Of a stretch of DNA of 64,000 nt, positions 54,956 through 64,000 are shown piece after piece; position 1 is the first letter of the stretch, and each line of letters opens with the position of its first letter. The position numbers and the translations under genes were made by a program. The notes beneath the pieces are model-generated. The model worked only from the letters and a program-made list of their open reading frames with translations. It did no database searches and was not told the origin of the DNA. This stretch comes from an uncultured Odoribacter sp. Its GTDB lineage: Bacteria; Bacteroidota; Bacteroidia; Bacteroidales; Marinifilaceae. The stretch lies in assembly GCA_910578105.1 (NCBI GenBank), contig CAJTPD010000010.1, positions 81,719 through 145,718 on the forward strand, given 5' to 3'.

Positions 54956-55705
54956 TTACAAATAAATTGAAACCCCCAAACCTATCGAAAACAAATCAAT
55001 CTTAAAATTAGCGGAACTGCGGCTGAACGAACCGGAATGTACATTATTTGTCGTCTGGTCTGTACGCTTCATCTGCACACCCAAAACCCCTACCGAAGCC
55101 TCCACTGCCGCATAATCATTGATAAACACTGCAATCCCGGGCGAATAAATCAATCCCATTTTAAAAATCGTCTGATATGTTCCTTCCAGTACATCGCCTT
55201 CACCGTTGATGTATTTTCCCTGACCACCGCCAAACATCAGTTTTACATCGTTGAACAATCCGAAACGTTTGCTCTCCTCAATATTCATAAACAAACGTGC
55301 AAAAGCCGAAGCTGTATAAACATGCTCCAAAATATAATAATCGGATATCTCAAAATTCAAATCATCATTTAAATGGATGTTCAACTTATCCACTTTAAAC
55401 AACGAACGTTCATAAGCAAAGTTCAATCCCACTCCAAAATCATTCATCACCATATAACCGACAAACGGCTTAATTGCCAACTGATAGCCAGAACCGTTCC
55501 AATCCTTCAATACCAAAAACTTATAGTTCTCCTGACTCGTCTCGGCATACGAACAGGTACCACCAAAAAACCACTGTCCTTTCGGAACAAATGTACGTTT
55601 GACAATACCACGTTCGAATCTGACACGCTCCTTAGCCATTGCGCCTGCCACAAACAAACACAATAAAACCATCATTCCCAATCCCCTAAGCGTACATATA
55701 TTCAT
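54956..55705 (-). CDS. outer-membrane beta-barrel protein of unknown function
   Basis: 249 residues with a signal peptide ending near Ala-Met-Ala-Lys (about 24). Alternating strands with aromatic girdle residues follow, and the end is Gly-Leu-Gly-Val-Ser-Ile-Tyr-Leu, consistent with a small 8- to 10-stranded barrel. I recognise no enzyme motif. It lies between the DUF4493/PCMD lipoprotein genes, three bases before the next coding start. It may hold or export its lipoprotein neighbours, which is speculation. Confidence 0.7.
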   Translation of the reverse strand: MNICTLRGLGMMVLLCLFVAGAMAKERVRFERGIVKRTFVPKGQWFFGGTCSYAETSQENYKFLVLKDWNGSGYQLAIKPFVGYMVMNDFGVGLNFAYERSLFKVDKLNIHLNDDLNFEISDYYILEHVYTASAFARLFMNIEESKRFGLFNDVKLMFGGGQGKYINGEGDVLEGTYQTIFKMGLIYSPGIAVFINDYAAVEASVGVLGVQMKRTDQTTNNVHSGSFSRSSANFKIDLFSIGLGVSIYL

Positions 55706-55822
55706 ATAAAAAAATTAACAAAACCTGCTTTATTCGCCAAAATATTGATTTTAAAAAATTAACAGTCCCGGCAAAGAACCGGATCAGAACAATAAAAATT
55801 GACGTGATAAAACACTTTACTG

Positions 55823-57925
55823 CTATTCAACCGGTTCAAACCCCAATTCAAACTCATCTACATACATCACACTATTTTCACTTCCCGTAAAATAATCACC
55901 ATATTTACAAGCAGTAGCCACAATCACTATATGCTTTGGTTTACGGGTTGTATCCCGGTATTTTATCGGAATCGTGAATCTGCGATACTCCGAAACATGC
56001 TCTGCCGTAGACATTGCTCCATAAGCAATCACACCGGGATCTGTCATATAATTCGGATAATATAAATCCTTCGAACGTGCACGGAAAGGTACATCCCAAT
56101 CCGTCAAAACAACATAAATACAACAAGTATCCGATTTACCGTCCAAATGAGAATAAGGAGCCTTTGAATGATTTATCGTACCCGGAGTATATTTAAAATA
56201 TCCGCTGAGACTTGTCGGACGGCACGTATAAGGAGTACCGAAATTAAGGAAAACATCTGTCAATCCGTCCTTTCCGCCATACTCTCCCGTATAAATATTA
56301 CCCGCCGCAAATTTACCGGCTACATACTTGCAGATCATTTTCACAGCCGAACCACTGACCGCTTCCTGACCACTTGCCTCCAATGTCGGAATAACCCCGA
56401 AAGATGCTCCTCCTTTATTACCGGAATCCCAAATCACCCGCTCTCCTCCTATACCGACCATAGGAGCCTTGCCGTCAGCATACCAACTATCAAAATTACT
56501 ATACAAAACCTGATCCGCAGCTTCCGTACTAAACTCGCGTACAGTTTCCGAAGCCCCCTTCTCTGCGGAAGTCGTCCGGTAATAATATGTAGTCGCAGGT
56601 TCAAGGGCAGCTACAGATGCCGAGAAAGTCTTGGAAGACTCATTAAAAGTCAACGCTGTTGCCGGCATCCAGGTATTCCTGTCAATACTATATTCCAATC
56701 CTATCCCTTCCGGACGAACCGCCGTATACCACCGGCCCCGGAGCGTTGCAAACTTCGCCCATACATCCATAACATTCACCTCATCAGCAATGTGGTCAAT
56801 ATCCGGAATAACAGATATCCGCAACGTATCACTCACAAAACGGAAACGGGTATCATAAACACCAATACAAAATTTATAATCTCCCAAAGGCAACCGATTC
56901 GCCAAATCACTGAAATCCAACGTAGCCTGTTGTGCCCCCGCCGGAGAAAGCGGCAACCACACAATACCGGCAGCATTTACTGCTTCCTGTACCTCCGTAG
57001 ACATATTCGTCAGCGAAAAAGATTCCGGAATACCCCGCCTCTTCAATTCTTCCGAACGATGCCGGATAACCAAATCCGATACACCAGCCTCTGCCTCGAC
57101 ATCACAAATAACATTGGCACCACGGGTCTCCGCCAGCACCAGACAAGGCTCGCTGAAAGCACCGCCATCCCCCCGACGCAAAACCGGCTTGGCTGTCTTT
57201 TCCTTTAAAACAATGTTACATTCCCAGTTAAACACATCCAACGTTGTATCAACAACGATTCCTCCTGTCCATGCGCCATCCCCCTCACTTCCGTCCTCAG
57301 ACACATCAAATGCGAAATTATAATGCTGCCGCGCCTTTACATCCGTAATTCTCTTACTAAGCTGATAAGTTTCCTGACCATTATTAAGGTCCAGCTTCCA
57401 TTCCAATATCCCCTCGTTCACCCGCAAATAACCGGCACGCTCCTCATCCTTCCCAAACTCCAATTTCCCATTTCCGTTATTTACCGTAAATGTATAACCC
57501 GAAAAATGTTTCCGGACTGCCTCTGAATATTTCACCGAAACTTTCACATTGGCCTGACTGCAAGTAAGAGCAATCTGTTTATTCTCTCCTCCCTGCAAAT
57601 TAATTTCCTGCTGCGTCTGATAAAAAGGTACATCAAAACCGGTTTCAACATCTTCACCCGAAGAAGCCACCAAACGATAAATACCGGCATGTAATAAAAT
57701 CCGTTCGCTAATCGTGGAACAATCCTCAAATGAACACACCGGCGTACCATCCAACTTCTCAATCTTTAAGTTATAAAGCATCTCATCCCCTGCACGGGTC
57801 TCCACCGATTTATCGGTAAGAAATTCAATCGACAACCATGCCGGTTTGCCTTCCTCCTCCCCGATTTTGTCGTGACACCCTAATACCAGAAAAACGAACA
57901 ATAATATGACATATAAACGCCTCAT
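55823..57925 (-). CDS. DUF4493 and PCMD domain lipoprotein
   Basis: 700 residues with lipobox Val-Leu-Gly-Cys at 17. The N-terminal DUF4493 domain (about 25-225) has Glu-Thr-Arg-Ala, Tyr-Arg-Leu-Val-Ala-Ser-Ser-Gly and Gly-Phe-Asp-Val-Pro-Phe-Tyr. Ig-like and fibronectin III-like parts (about 240-475) and a C-terminal PCMD domain (about 480-700) follow. The C-terminal half is paralogous to the protein at 53366. Five bases separate it from the DUF4493 gene upstream; a 117-base gap follows. Expected at the cell surface or periplasm; ligand unknown. Confidence 0.8.
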   Translation of the reverse strand: MRRLYVILLFVFLVLGCHDKIGEEEGKPAWLSIEFLTDKSVETRAGDEMLYNLKIEKLDGTPVCSFEDCSTISERILLHAGIYRLVASSGEDVETGFDVPFYQTQQEINLQGGENKQIALTCSQANVKVSVKYSEAVRKHFSGYTFTVNNGNGKLEFGKDEERAGYLRVNEGILEWKLDLNNGQETYQLSKRITDVKARQHYNFAFDVSEDGSEGDGAWTGGIVVDTTLDVFNWECNIVLKEKTAKPVLRRGDGGAFSEPCLVLAETRGANVICDVEAEAGVSDLVIRHRSEELKRRGIPESFSLTNMSTEVQEAVNAAGIVWLPLSPAGAQQATLDFSDLANRLPLGDYKFCIGVYDTRFRFVSDTLRISVIPDIDHIADEVNVMDVWAKFATLRGRWYTAVRPEGIGLEYSIDRNTWMPATALTFNESSKTFSASVAALEPATTYYYRTTSAEKGASETVREFSTEAADQVLYSNFDSWYADGKAPMVGIGGERVIWDSGNKGGASFGVIPTLEASGQEAVSGSAVKMICKYVAGKFAAGNIYTGEYGGKDGLTDVFLNFGTPYTCRPTSLSGYFKYTPGTINHSKAPYSHLDGKSDTCCIYVVLTDWDVPFRARSKDLYYPNYMTDPGVIAYGAMSTAEHVSEYRRFTIPIKYRDTTRKPKHIVIVATACKYGDYFTGSENSVMYVDEFELGFEPVE

Positions 57926-57930
57926 GAACT

Positions 57931-59226
57931 TTATTCTTTAGTATGTATAACCAAGGTCTGTTGGGTTGTTCCTCCATTGGCATCCACCACCGTTATCTTA
58001 AATGAATGGTCTCCATTTCCTGCCAAAAAGCTCATAAATCCTCCGATAGAAAAAACAAAGTGCTCTTTTCCCCGAATCGGATTTTCCGGATCAACAATCT
58101 TAAATTCCGTGACAATCGTTTGTGAGTCTTCATTCATCGAATCTATATTGCACAAATCCCAAGGCTCCTCTTCTGGTGCCAATACTGCAAAAATACCATT
58201 CAACTCGGCATTTGTTGATGACATTGACAAATAAAGATGTTCCATGCCGCCATTTTCCGCAGTCAAAGTTACATCCAAAGTAACCCCCTGATTATCTGTC
58301 AACTCCAGTACCTTTGTTACATCAAAAGGCACACCATTAAAATTCGAACCGGTAATGGTCGGCAACCCTTTCTCTTCTCCCGGTCCAGGCGTCACCGGAA
58401 TATCATCATCCCAGCTTCCCGTATCGCCGTTATTATCAATAATATCCCCCAATCCTGGCACTAATATTTCCGTCGGCTTCTCATCCACCTGATGATCTAC
58501 CAGAATCATACCGTCTCCCACAATACCGCCAGCCGTACTAACATTCAAAGCAATTTTATGCCACTGCTTAGCAGCAATATCATCAATAAAATAAGTACGT
58601 TCCAATGAAGAATTGTCCTCCAGATAAGTCCCACGGACAGTCACTGCCAACTTCCCGTCTGAAGGCACAGCCATGTAACCGTCGCCCATCTCTTCTTCAC
58701 AAAACTCCAAAGTAACACCATCTGCAGATGAAACCAAACAAACAGCATCCCCTACATTATCCTTGAACAAAGGAGTAAAATCCACTGTCACCTTAACACA
58801 AGCCAACTGGCAAACTACTTGTGTCTGTGTTAATTCCTGGATACCAACGGTAAATTCCTTTCTCCCATAATAATAAGGCGTTTCAAAACCGGATTTTTGT
58901 ATCCCATTAAAAGCTTCAATCACATATGAACCAGCCGGTAAAGATATGATTTCTCCCATATCTCCAAACCGAAGCCATGTGGAATCATAACTGGTTTCCT
59001 TCAATGTCGTTCCGACAATTCTTACAATAAAGTCCTGCACATCTACCGCCCGCATAGTTCTCGTTATCTCGTCAAAACTACCCATCTTATCCAATTTCAG
59101 TCTGAAATTCCCCTTCTCTCCCATTCCAGTTCTTTGTTCTATTTGCGGGTCCTTTCCACATCCGCCAAACACAAATCCCAATATCAATAATAAAATTCCG
59201 AAGTTTAGCACTCTTTTCATAGTCAT
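57931..59226 (-). CDS. DUF4493 domain lipoprotein
   Basis: 431 residues, lipobox Phe-Gly-Gly-Cys at about 23. The DUF4493 domain (about 35-235) has Phe-Arg-Leu-Lys-Leu, Ser-Tyr-Val-Ile-Glu-Ala-Phe-Asn-Gly and Gly-Phe-Glu-Thr-Pro-Tyr-Tyr-Tyr-Gly. An acidic/Pro-Gly linker (about 265-285) joins a second beta-sandwich (about 290-431). It lacks the PCMD domain of its two paralogues. A second Met two codons later (59220) is an equal start candidate. It lies 14 bases after the gene at 59241. Confidence 0.78.
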   Translation of the reverse strand: MTMKRVLNFGILLLILGFVFGGCGKDPQIEQRTGMGEKGNFRLKLDKMGSFDEITRTMRAVDVQDFIVRIVGTTLKETSYDSTWLRFGDMGEIISLPAGSYVIEAFNGIQKSGFETPYYYGRKEFTVGIQELTQTQVVCQLACVKVTVDFTPLFKDNVGDAVCLVSSADGVTLEFCEEEMGDGYMAVPSDGKLAVTVRGTYLEDNSSLERTYFIDDIAAKQWHKIALNVSTAGGIVGDGMILVDHQVDEKPTEILVPGLGDIIDNNGDTGSWDDDIPVTPGPGEEKGLPTITGSNFNGVPFDVTKVLELTDNQGVTLDVTLTAENGGMEHLYLSMSSTNAELNGIFAVLAPEEEPWDLCNIDSMNEDSQTIVTEFKIVDPENPIRGKEHFVFSIGGFMSFLAGNGDHSFKITVVDANGGTTQQTLVIHTKE

Positions 59227-59240
59227 ATCTATGTTTATGA

Positions 59241-61421
59241 TTACTCGTAAATTAATTCTATATCATCAATATAAAGCTGGCTGCCGACATACTTTCCATC
59301 ATCCAGATTACCAAACGGGGGTAATTCAAGCAAAGAATTCTTATCGGTTTTATCTCCCGACTTAAACGATATATACATATGGGTCGCTTTCAAATGAACA
59401 TATGCCTCATCATAATCCACCAATACCTTACAAGGCGTATATGATCCCACATCACTACCAGCAAAACTCCCCCTACCCAATTCTGTTATCATATTCCCAT
59501 CCCGGTTCTGTACCACAATTTCGGCAGAAAAACGGTCGTCATTTGAAGAATATTTATAATAAAACTGCAAAGCTGCAGGACGGGAAACAAACGAATATCC
59601 AAACTCAGGCGTATTAGTCGTTGAATTATATGTTCCTAAATACAAATAACCGGGGTCTATATTTTGAATCGTAGAAGCTGGCCCTGCGGCAGTATTACCA
59701 CTACCCCATCCGACAGTACGGATTAAAGCTGCATAATTACCACTATACTTATCATCCGTTCGCATGGTTCCGGAAATAGAATTATATTGATATTTCCAAT
59801 CAATATTAGTTGTTTTCAGATTAATTGTATTCCACCCTTGAGTCAAAATATCATCTGGATTCCAAGGATACCAAAAATACCAATACGGCCCCTTTTTCCC
59901 AAAGAATGTCCAGGTTTTACCTTCCTCGCTATACCACTCCTCCATCCCTGCATTCGGTAACTGTGTGGCTGCTTCCGTTACATATGTCCCGGCATCCAGT
60001 ATATGTTCTCCCAAACGAACACGGAAAGCATACCGGGTTGCAGGAGTCAAGCCCCTAGCCGAACATTCATATTCATCAGCAGCCTTATTCGTCAAAACAG
60101 TTTCCAACGTCCTCCATTCACCATTATCCCTCTGATATTCCACCACAGGTTCCCGTACTTCAGAAATATATTTTACATTATATACCACCCGTTTCGCCCA
60201 CACATTTCCTCCGCCCGGCGGAGTCACAAAATTAAATACCGGTGGAGCCACCTCCAAAGTGAACTTACATTCATTACCCACTTGACCGTATTGGTCTTTG
60301 GCCACAATTTCAAAAGTGGAAACAGCAGTTTTACCGGGAGCGGTACATAACGATTTCGCTACACCGCCAAAATTCACGATTACCGGCGATTTTACAGCAC
60401 CTTGCGACAAATCAATAACCTCTGACCACATCAAACCATCAGCTTTCAAACGCGCTTTTTCCTCCGCAGAAGCCTTCATCAAATCAATCTCCACCGGCCA
60501 GCCTCTAGCCAACAACGTATCAGAAGTAGTTTTCAAAATAAGCTCCGCTAATCCGCCGGACGCCATGACCGACACCATCACATTTTTACCAACCCCTTCC
60601 GTTATCGTCACGTTTTCCGCAGCATCTTCACCAGCCAACATCACTTTCGGCGCAGCTTTAGGAAGCATAAAAGACGGAAGCTCCACATTAACAGGAATAT
60701 GAATAGTTGACGTGTCAGTAATAATACTAATCCGGGAAAGAACCCCGTTTTCCGACTGAGCTTTAAGAGTCATACGGTAAAATTCCGCTGCTTTCACATT
60801 ACGGATAGCCTCTGGGTAAAACTCATAATACTTTTCCTGTCCTTTCGGTTTCAACCCGAAACGCATCCGCAAATTACCCGGCAAAAAATAGCCCTCACGT
60901 TTTTCATCCCTGGAAAAATGCAAAGAGTCCCCCACCGTCTTGACTTCCACAAAATAATCATCGTAATCAAAATCAAAACTTTCATCAAATGTCAACCCTA
61001 CTTTCACCGTTGCCACCGAAGTATGCACCACTGTATCCAGATTATCCCCCCGTTTCAGACTCGCTTTCGTCTCCCCATAATAAAAAGGAGTGTCAAACAT
61101 CGGCAAATTATCTCTATCACCATAATATGCCACTAATTTATAACTACCCGGCATCACCCGGATGACTGACGGCAACGTATCGTAACGCCACTCTTTTAGC
61201 ACCTCCGCACGAGTATTCTCCAGACGCACCAGAAAATCTCCCTCCTCCGGCCGGCGAGCCGCTCGTGTCAACACCATCTCATGCATTTGCATATTATTCC
61301 GAAGAGCCAATGTAACCTGAGCTGTCTCCTCCCCACTACCATTCAAAATATCATGTCCGTCATTATGACAAGCCACCGCAAAAAAAACAAGACAACTCCA
61401 TAATAAACTCCGTTTCTTCAT
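59241..61421 (-). CDS. DUF4493 and PCMD-like domain lipoprotein
   Basis: About 726 residues. I place the start at Met-Lys-Lys-Arg (61421), which gives a normal lipoprotein signal with lipobox Phe-Ala-Val-Ala-Cys; the longer frame from 61472 would put 17 mostly hydrophobic residues before it. It has a DUF4493 domain (about 35-235; Tyr-Lys-Leu-Val-Ala-Tyr-Tyr-Gly and Phe-Asp-Thr-Pro-Phe-Tyr-Tyr-Gly), an Ig-like middle and a Trp/Tyr-rich PCMD-like C-terminus (about 510-726, ending Leu-Tyr-Ile-Asp-Asp-Ile-Glu-Leu-Ile-Tyr-Glu). First gene of the probable six-gene operon that ends with pbpC. Confidence 0.78.
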   Translation of the reverse strand: MKKRSLLWSCLVFFAVACHNDGHDILNGSGEETAQVTLALRNNMQMHEMVLTRAARRPEEGDFLVRLENTRAEVLKEWRYDTLPSVIRVMPGSYKLVAYYGDRDNLPMFDTPFYYGETKASLKRGDNLDTVVHTSVATVKVGLTFDESFDFDYDDYFVEVKTVGDSLHFSRDEKREGYFLPGNLRMRFGLKPKGQEKYYEFYPEAIRNVKAAEFYRMTLKAQSENGVLSRISIITDTSTIHIPVNVELPSFMLPKAAPKVMLAGEDAAENVTITEGVGKNVMVSVMASGGLAELILKTTSDTLLARGWPVEIDLMKASAEEKARLKADGLMWSEVIDLSQGAVKSPVIVNFGGVAKSLCTAPGKTAVSTFEIVAKDQYGQVGNECKFTLEVAPPVFNFVTPPGGGNVWAKRVVYNVKYISEVREPVVEYQRDNGEWRTLETVLTNKAADEYECSARGLTPATRYAFRVRLGEHILDAGTYVTEAATQLPNAGMEEWYSEEGKTWTFFGKKGPYWYFWYPWNPDDILTQGWNTINLKTTNIDWKYQYNSISGTMRTDDKYSGNYAALIRTVGWGSGNTAAGPASTIQNIDPGYLYLGTYNSTTNTPEFGYSFVSRPAALQFYYKYSSNDDRFSAEIVVQNRDGNMITELGRGSFAGSDVGSYTPCKVLVDYDEAYVHLKATHMYISFKSGDKTDKNSLLELPPFGNLDDGKYVGSQLYIDDIELIYE

Positions 61422-61568
61422 TGATATAAAACTAAAAAACATATTTTTTACAACAAAGACCATACCAAACATGTGTTAATTGTCCGAACTCCGTCCTCAC
61501 ACAATATTCTTTCATACGATTTATTCCCGCAAAACCAAACCTAAAACACCTCCATGAAGTTCAAATTT

Positions 61569-61599
61569 TAAAACTATTTTTAACAAAAAATATGCCAAA
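61569..61599 (-). promoter_or_regulatory. predicted promoter of the DUF4493/PCMD operon
   Basis: On the minus strand TTTG (61599-61596), 19 bases, then TAGTTTTA (61576-61569) matches the two-box consensus with one deviation in the last base. The leader to the start at 61421 would be about 140 bases. Confidence 0.4.
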
Positions 61600-61645
61600 C
61601 AGTAGTAAATATTAAAAAATATAAATATCATACCATAAAAAGGTC

Positions 61646-62596
61646 TCAACTAAATAAGGAATCCACAAACTCTTCACGATTAAAAACCTGCAAATCATCC
61701 ATTTTCTCCCCGATTCCAATATATTTTACCGGTATCTTAAATTGATCGGAAATACCAATCACTACTCCTCCTTTCGCTGTTCCATCCAATTTTGTAATAG
61801 CCAACGCATTTACTTCAGTTGCCAAAGTAAATTGTTTGGCCTGCTCATAAGCATTTTGTCCGGTAGAACCATCCAATACCAACAATACCTCATTCGGAGC
61901 ATCAGGCAAAACCTTCTTCATCACATTCTTAATCTTTGTCAACTCATTCATCAAATTCACTTTATTATGTAAACGACCAGCAGTATCAATAATAACTACA
62001 TCAGCCCCCTCAGCCCTCGCTTTACATAACGTATCATAAGCCACTGACGCCGGATCAGCCCCCATTGCCTGCTTCACAATAGGTACACCAACACGTTCAG
62101 ACCAAACCACCAACTGCTCCACTGCAGCAGCCCGGAAAGTATCTGAAGCACCCAAAACCACCTTCTTTCCGGATTCCTTAAATTTATAAGCCAACTTACC
62201 AATAGTTGTCGTTTTGCCCACACCATTTACCCCTACCACCATAATTACATAAGGCGCACCATCCTCCGGCAAATCAAAAGAATCAGAATCATTTACCGTA
62301 TTCTCTTTCAGTAAAGCTACAATTTCCTCCTTCAACACCCGATTCAATTCATCAGTACTCATATACTTATCACGCTGCACCCGCTTCTCTATTCTCTGAA
62401 TAATCCGCATCGTAGTCTCAACACCAACATCAGAAGTAATCAAAACTTCCTCCAGATTATCCAAGACTTCCTCATCTACCTTCGACTTGCCAACAACAAC
62501 CCTGGCCAGCTTCTTGAATACACTTTCCTTAGTTATTTCCAAACCTTTATCCAGGTTTTCCTTTTTTGTTTTTCCGAATAATCCAAACAATGCCAT
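61646..62596 (-). CDS. ftsY: signal recognition particle receptor FtsY
   Basis: SRP-family GTPase at the inner membrane that docks ribosome-SRP complexes to SecYEG. The 316 residues have a short charged N-terminus with no long acidic A domain, then the helical N domain (about 20-100) and the G domain. P-loop Gly-Val-Asn-Gly-Val-Gly-Lys-Thr-Thr (122-130), Asp-Thr-Ala-Gly-Arg (204-208) and Thr-Lys-Leu-Asp-Gly (268-272) are all present. The ribosomal-protein genes that often precede ftsY in Bacteroidota are not here. Confidence 0.97.
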   Translation of the reverse strand: MALFGLFGKTKKENLDKGLEITKESVFKKLARVVVGKSKVDEEVLDNLEEVLITSDVGVETTMRIIQRIEKRVQRDKYMSTDELNRVLKEEIVALLKENTVNDSDSFDLPEDGAPYVIMVVGVNGVGKTTTIGKLAYKFKESGKKVVLGASDTFRAAAVEQLVVWSERVGVPIVKQAMGADPASVAYDTLCKARAEGADVVIIDTAGRLHNKVNLMNELTKIKNVMKKVLPDAPNEVLLVLDGSTGQNAYEQAKQFTLATEVNALAITKLDGTAKGGVVIGISDQFKIPVKYIGIGEKMDDLQVFNREEFVDSLFS

Positions 62597-62806
62597 TAAA
62601 AATACATATAAAATTTCAAAGCCCTAAAATACAAATAATTTTAACACAAATGACAAGAAAATACAAACTTTATATGCCCATCAACAACCTCCACATACCC
62701 CATTTCCAACCTCCTCATTTCATTTTATTCTTTTACGAAGAATAAAAAAACTATTTCAATCATGCATAAAAAAAATACATCATCCCATTATATTATCACA
62801 AACCTC

Positions 62807-63823
62807 TCATTCGTTCTTATTACCTTCCAGATAAGTAACCCGGAAAATTTCAACACAAAGAACAAAAACAGACAAAATCAAAGGTCCGAAAATCACCCCC
62901 ATAAAACCAAATAAAGACAAACCGATAATCACCCCGAAAATCGTAATTAAAGGATGAGTATCTGCCATCTGCTTCTGTAAAACAGACCGAACCAAATTAT
63001 CCACATTAGCAACAACAACAACAGAATAAACAGCCAAACCAATACCCATTCCCCAATGCCCCGTTGCCCCCAAATAAAGAACTAAAGGAATCCAGACTAT
63101 TGCAACTCCAATTACAGGAATAACAGTTGCAAAACAAGAAATCACTCCCCACAACAAAGCTTCAGGCACTCCAAACAAATAATACCCCAACATAGCTATA
63201 CCTCCCTGCAAAATAGCAAGAACAGGAACTCCTATCGCATTCGAACGGACAACCGTATAAAATTCATGTAAAATATCTTTTTTATTCCGCCGGTTAAAAG
63301 GCAATATTTTTTTTACATAACTTTCCATCTTCCGGCCGCTGGTCAGCATAAAATACAGTATCAGCAAAAGCATCAAAACATTCACAAAAAAACTACTGAT
63401 ACTCCCCATCAAAGCCTGACCAATCTTAGGCAAAATCCCTATTAACGTTTTAAGATTTCCACTACCCAAAACATTATATCCGGTCTTTTCATAAATCAAA
63501 TCTGCCACATGTTGCACTGGTACCATCAAGCTCTGAGGCTCCAAATTAACAGACTTTATCTTACTAATAAAAAGCCACACAACCAAAGCTATAGGAATCA
63601 AACAAAAAAAAATTGTCTCCAACAACAAAACTACTGCCATAATCCATTTTTTCCAATGTTTTTGCTCAGTCAAATAAAAAGCCTGCTTTCTCAACAACAC
63701 ATAAATAGTAAAAGCCCCCATCAAACCTCCCAAAAAGGGAGTCATTTGCCAAAATACCACTACACCCAGCAACAATATAATGGCAATCAGTGAATACTTC
63801 CAATATTGCTCTTTGATATCCAT
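62807..63823 (-). CDS. AI-2E family transporter
   Basis: 338-residue inner-membrane protein with about eight helices of the PerM/TqsA family. Visible family features are a helical soluble segment after the first three helices and a Pro/Gly-rich C-terminal membrane part (Pro-Val-Ile-Gly-Val-Ala-Ile-Val-Trp-Ile-Pro, then Gly-Phe-Met-Gly-Val-Ile-Phe-Gly-Pro-Leu). Members are thought to export AI-2 or act as ion antiporters; the substrate is unknown. It lies 210 bases upstream of ftsY on the same strand. Confidence 0.9.
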   Translation of the reverse strand: MDIKEQYWKYSLIAIILLLGVVVFWQMTPFLGGLMGAFTIYVLLRKQAFYLTEQKHWKKWIMAVVLLLETIFFCLIPIALVVWLFISKIKSVNLEPQSLMVPVQHVADLIYEKTGYNVLGSGNLKTLIGILPKIGQALMGSISSFFVNVLMLLLILYFMLTSGRKMESYVKKILPFNRRNKKDILHEFYTVVRSNAIGVPVLAILQGGIAMLGYYLFGVPEALLWGVISCFATVIPVIGVAIVWIPLVLYLGATGHWGMGIGLAVYSVVVVANVDNLVRSVLQKQMADTHPLITIFGVIIGLSLFGFMGVIFGPLILSVFVLCVEIFRVTYLEGNKNE

Positions 63824-63949
63824 TTCCGTTTCTCCTTATCCTTAAAACATAAGTATAACGAAAAACAACAATAATAGATACATAAGGACAGGGCTTTTGT
63901 ATCCCTACCGCAAATCCACCCCCACCACACACCATCCTGTCAATAAAAA

Positions 63950-63977
63950 AAAGAGCCTCAATCACTTGAGACTCTTT
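63950..63977 (-). terminator. terminator of a minus-strand gene beyond the window
   Basis: Twelve-base arms with one mismatch and a 4-base loop. On the minus strand they are followed by eight T residues. The gene it closes would lie above 63978 and is cut by the window end; too little remains to identify it. Confidence 0.75.
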
Positions 63978-64000
63978 CGGAATTCGGCGTCTACCTACTC

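Noticed and set aside
56168..57208. Plus-strand open frame of about 346 codons
   Set aside because: It lies wholly antisense to the DUF4493/PCMD lipoprotein gene, is rich in Arg, Ile, Thr and Ser with no domain pattern, and is best explained as a shadow of that gene's codon usage.

Overview
The window looks like chromosomal DNA of a gut Bacteroidota of the order Bacteroidales, most likely Odoribacteraceae (Odoribacter/Butyricimonas-like). The reasons are two SusC/SusD pairs, an ECF sigma/FecR/STN-SusC signalling set, a type IX secretion plug protein, Na+-NQR, a two-subunit methylmalonyl-CoA mutase, PCMD/DUF4493 lipoproteins, tRNA without encoded CCA, and promoter elements of the Bacteroidota type (TTTG / TAnnTTTG). 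The family assignment is an inference from gene content only.

Layout. 1-1.3 kb: T9SS plug protein (-). 1.4-7.6 kb: complete nqrABCDEF operon (+) closed by a strong terminator. 7.7-11.4 kb: small membrane protein, glyA, gph-like phosphatase, map. 11.5-20.6 kb: minus-strand regulated outer-membrane uptake locus, read as ECF sigma, FecR, SusC (with STN domain), SusD, DUF4843 lipoprotein, PKD-like lipoprotein; it contains no enzyme. 20.6-26.7 kb: MATE exporter, a YtxH/holin-family envelope stress trio with an unusually long gene overlap, a HAD phosphatase, a DEAD-box helicase, glutaminase and a possible decayed ORF. 26.8-31 kb: mutA-mutB. 31-38.9 kb: HAD phosphatase, exonuclease, YfcC-type carrier, ddh, PagL-like lipid A deacylase, tsaC-tsaB, RsiV-like lipoprotein. 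39-47.2 kb: polysaccharide utilization locus SusC-SusD-GH144-GH3, best read as a beta-1,2-glucan system. 47.3-51 kb: tRNA-Thr(CGT), PAP2 phosphatase, a His-rich small protein and a TonB-dependent receptor with a CxxC motif. 51-61.4 kb: a probable operon of three DUF4493 lipoproteins, an outer-membrane barrel protein, a PCMD lipoprotein and penicillin-binding protein 1C. 61.6-63.8 kb: ftsY and an AI-2E family transporter.

How the genes work together. Na+-NQR and methylmalonyl-CoA mutase fit a succinate/propionate fermenter that stores energy as a sodium gradient. The GH144/GH3 PUL would import and cleave beta-1,2-glucan to glucose. The ECF/FecR locus would be induced by its own SusC ligand. 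The least understood part is the DUF4493/PCMD cluster joined by a 4-nt overlap to pbpC. No CRISPR array, transposase, phage module or restriction system was seen, and no stretch longer than 300 bases lacks a gene.
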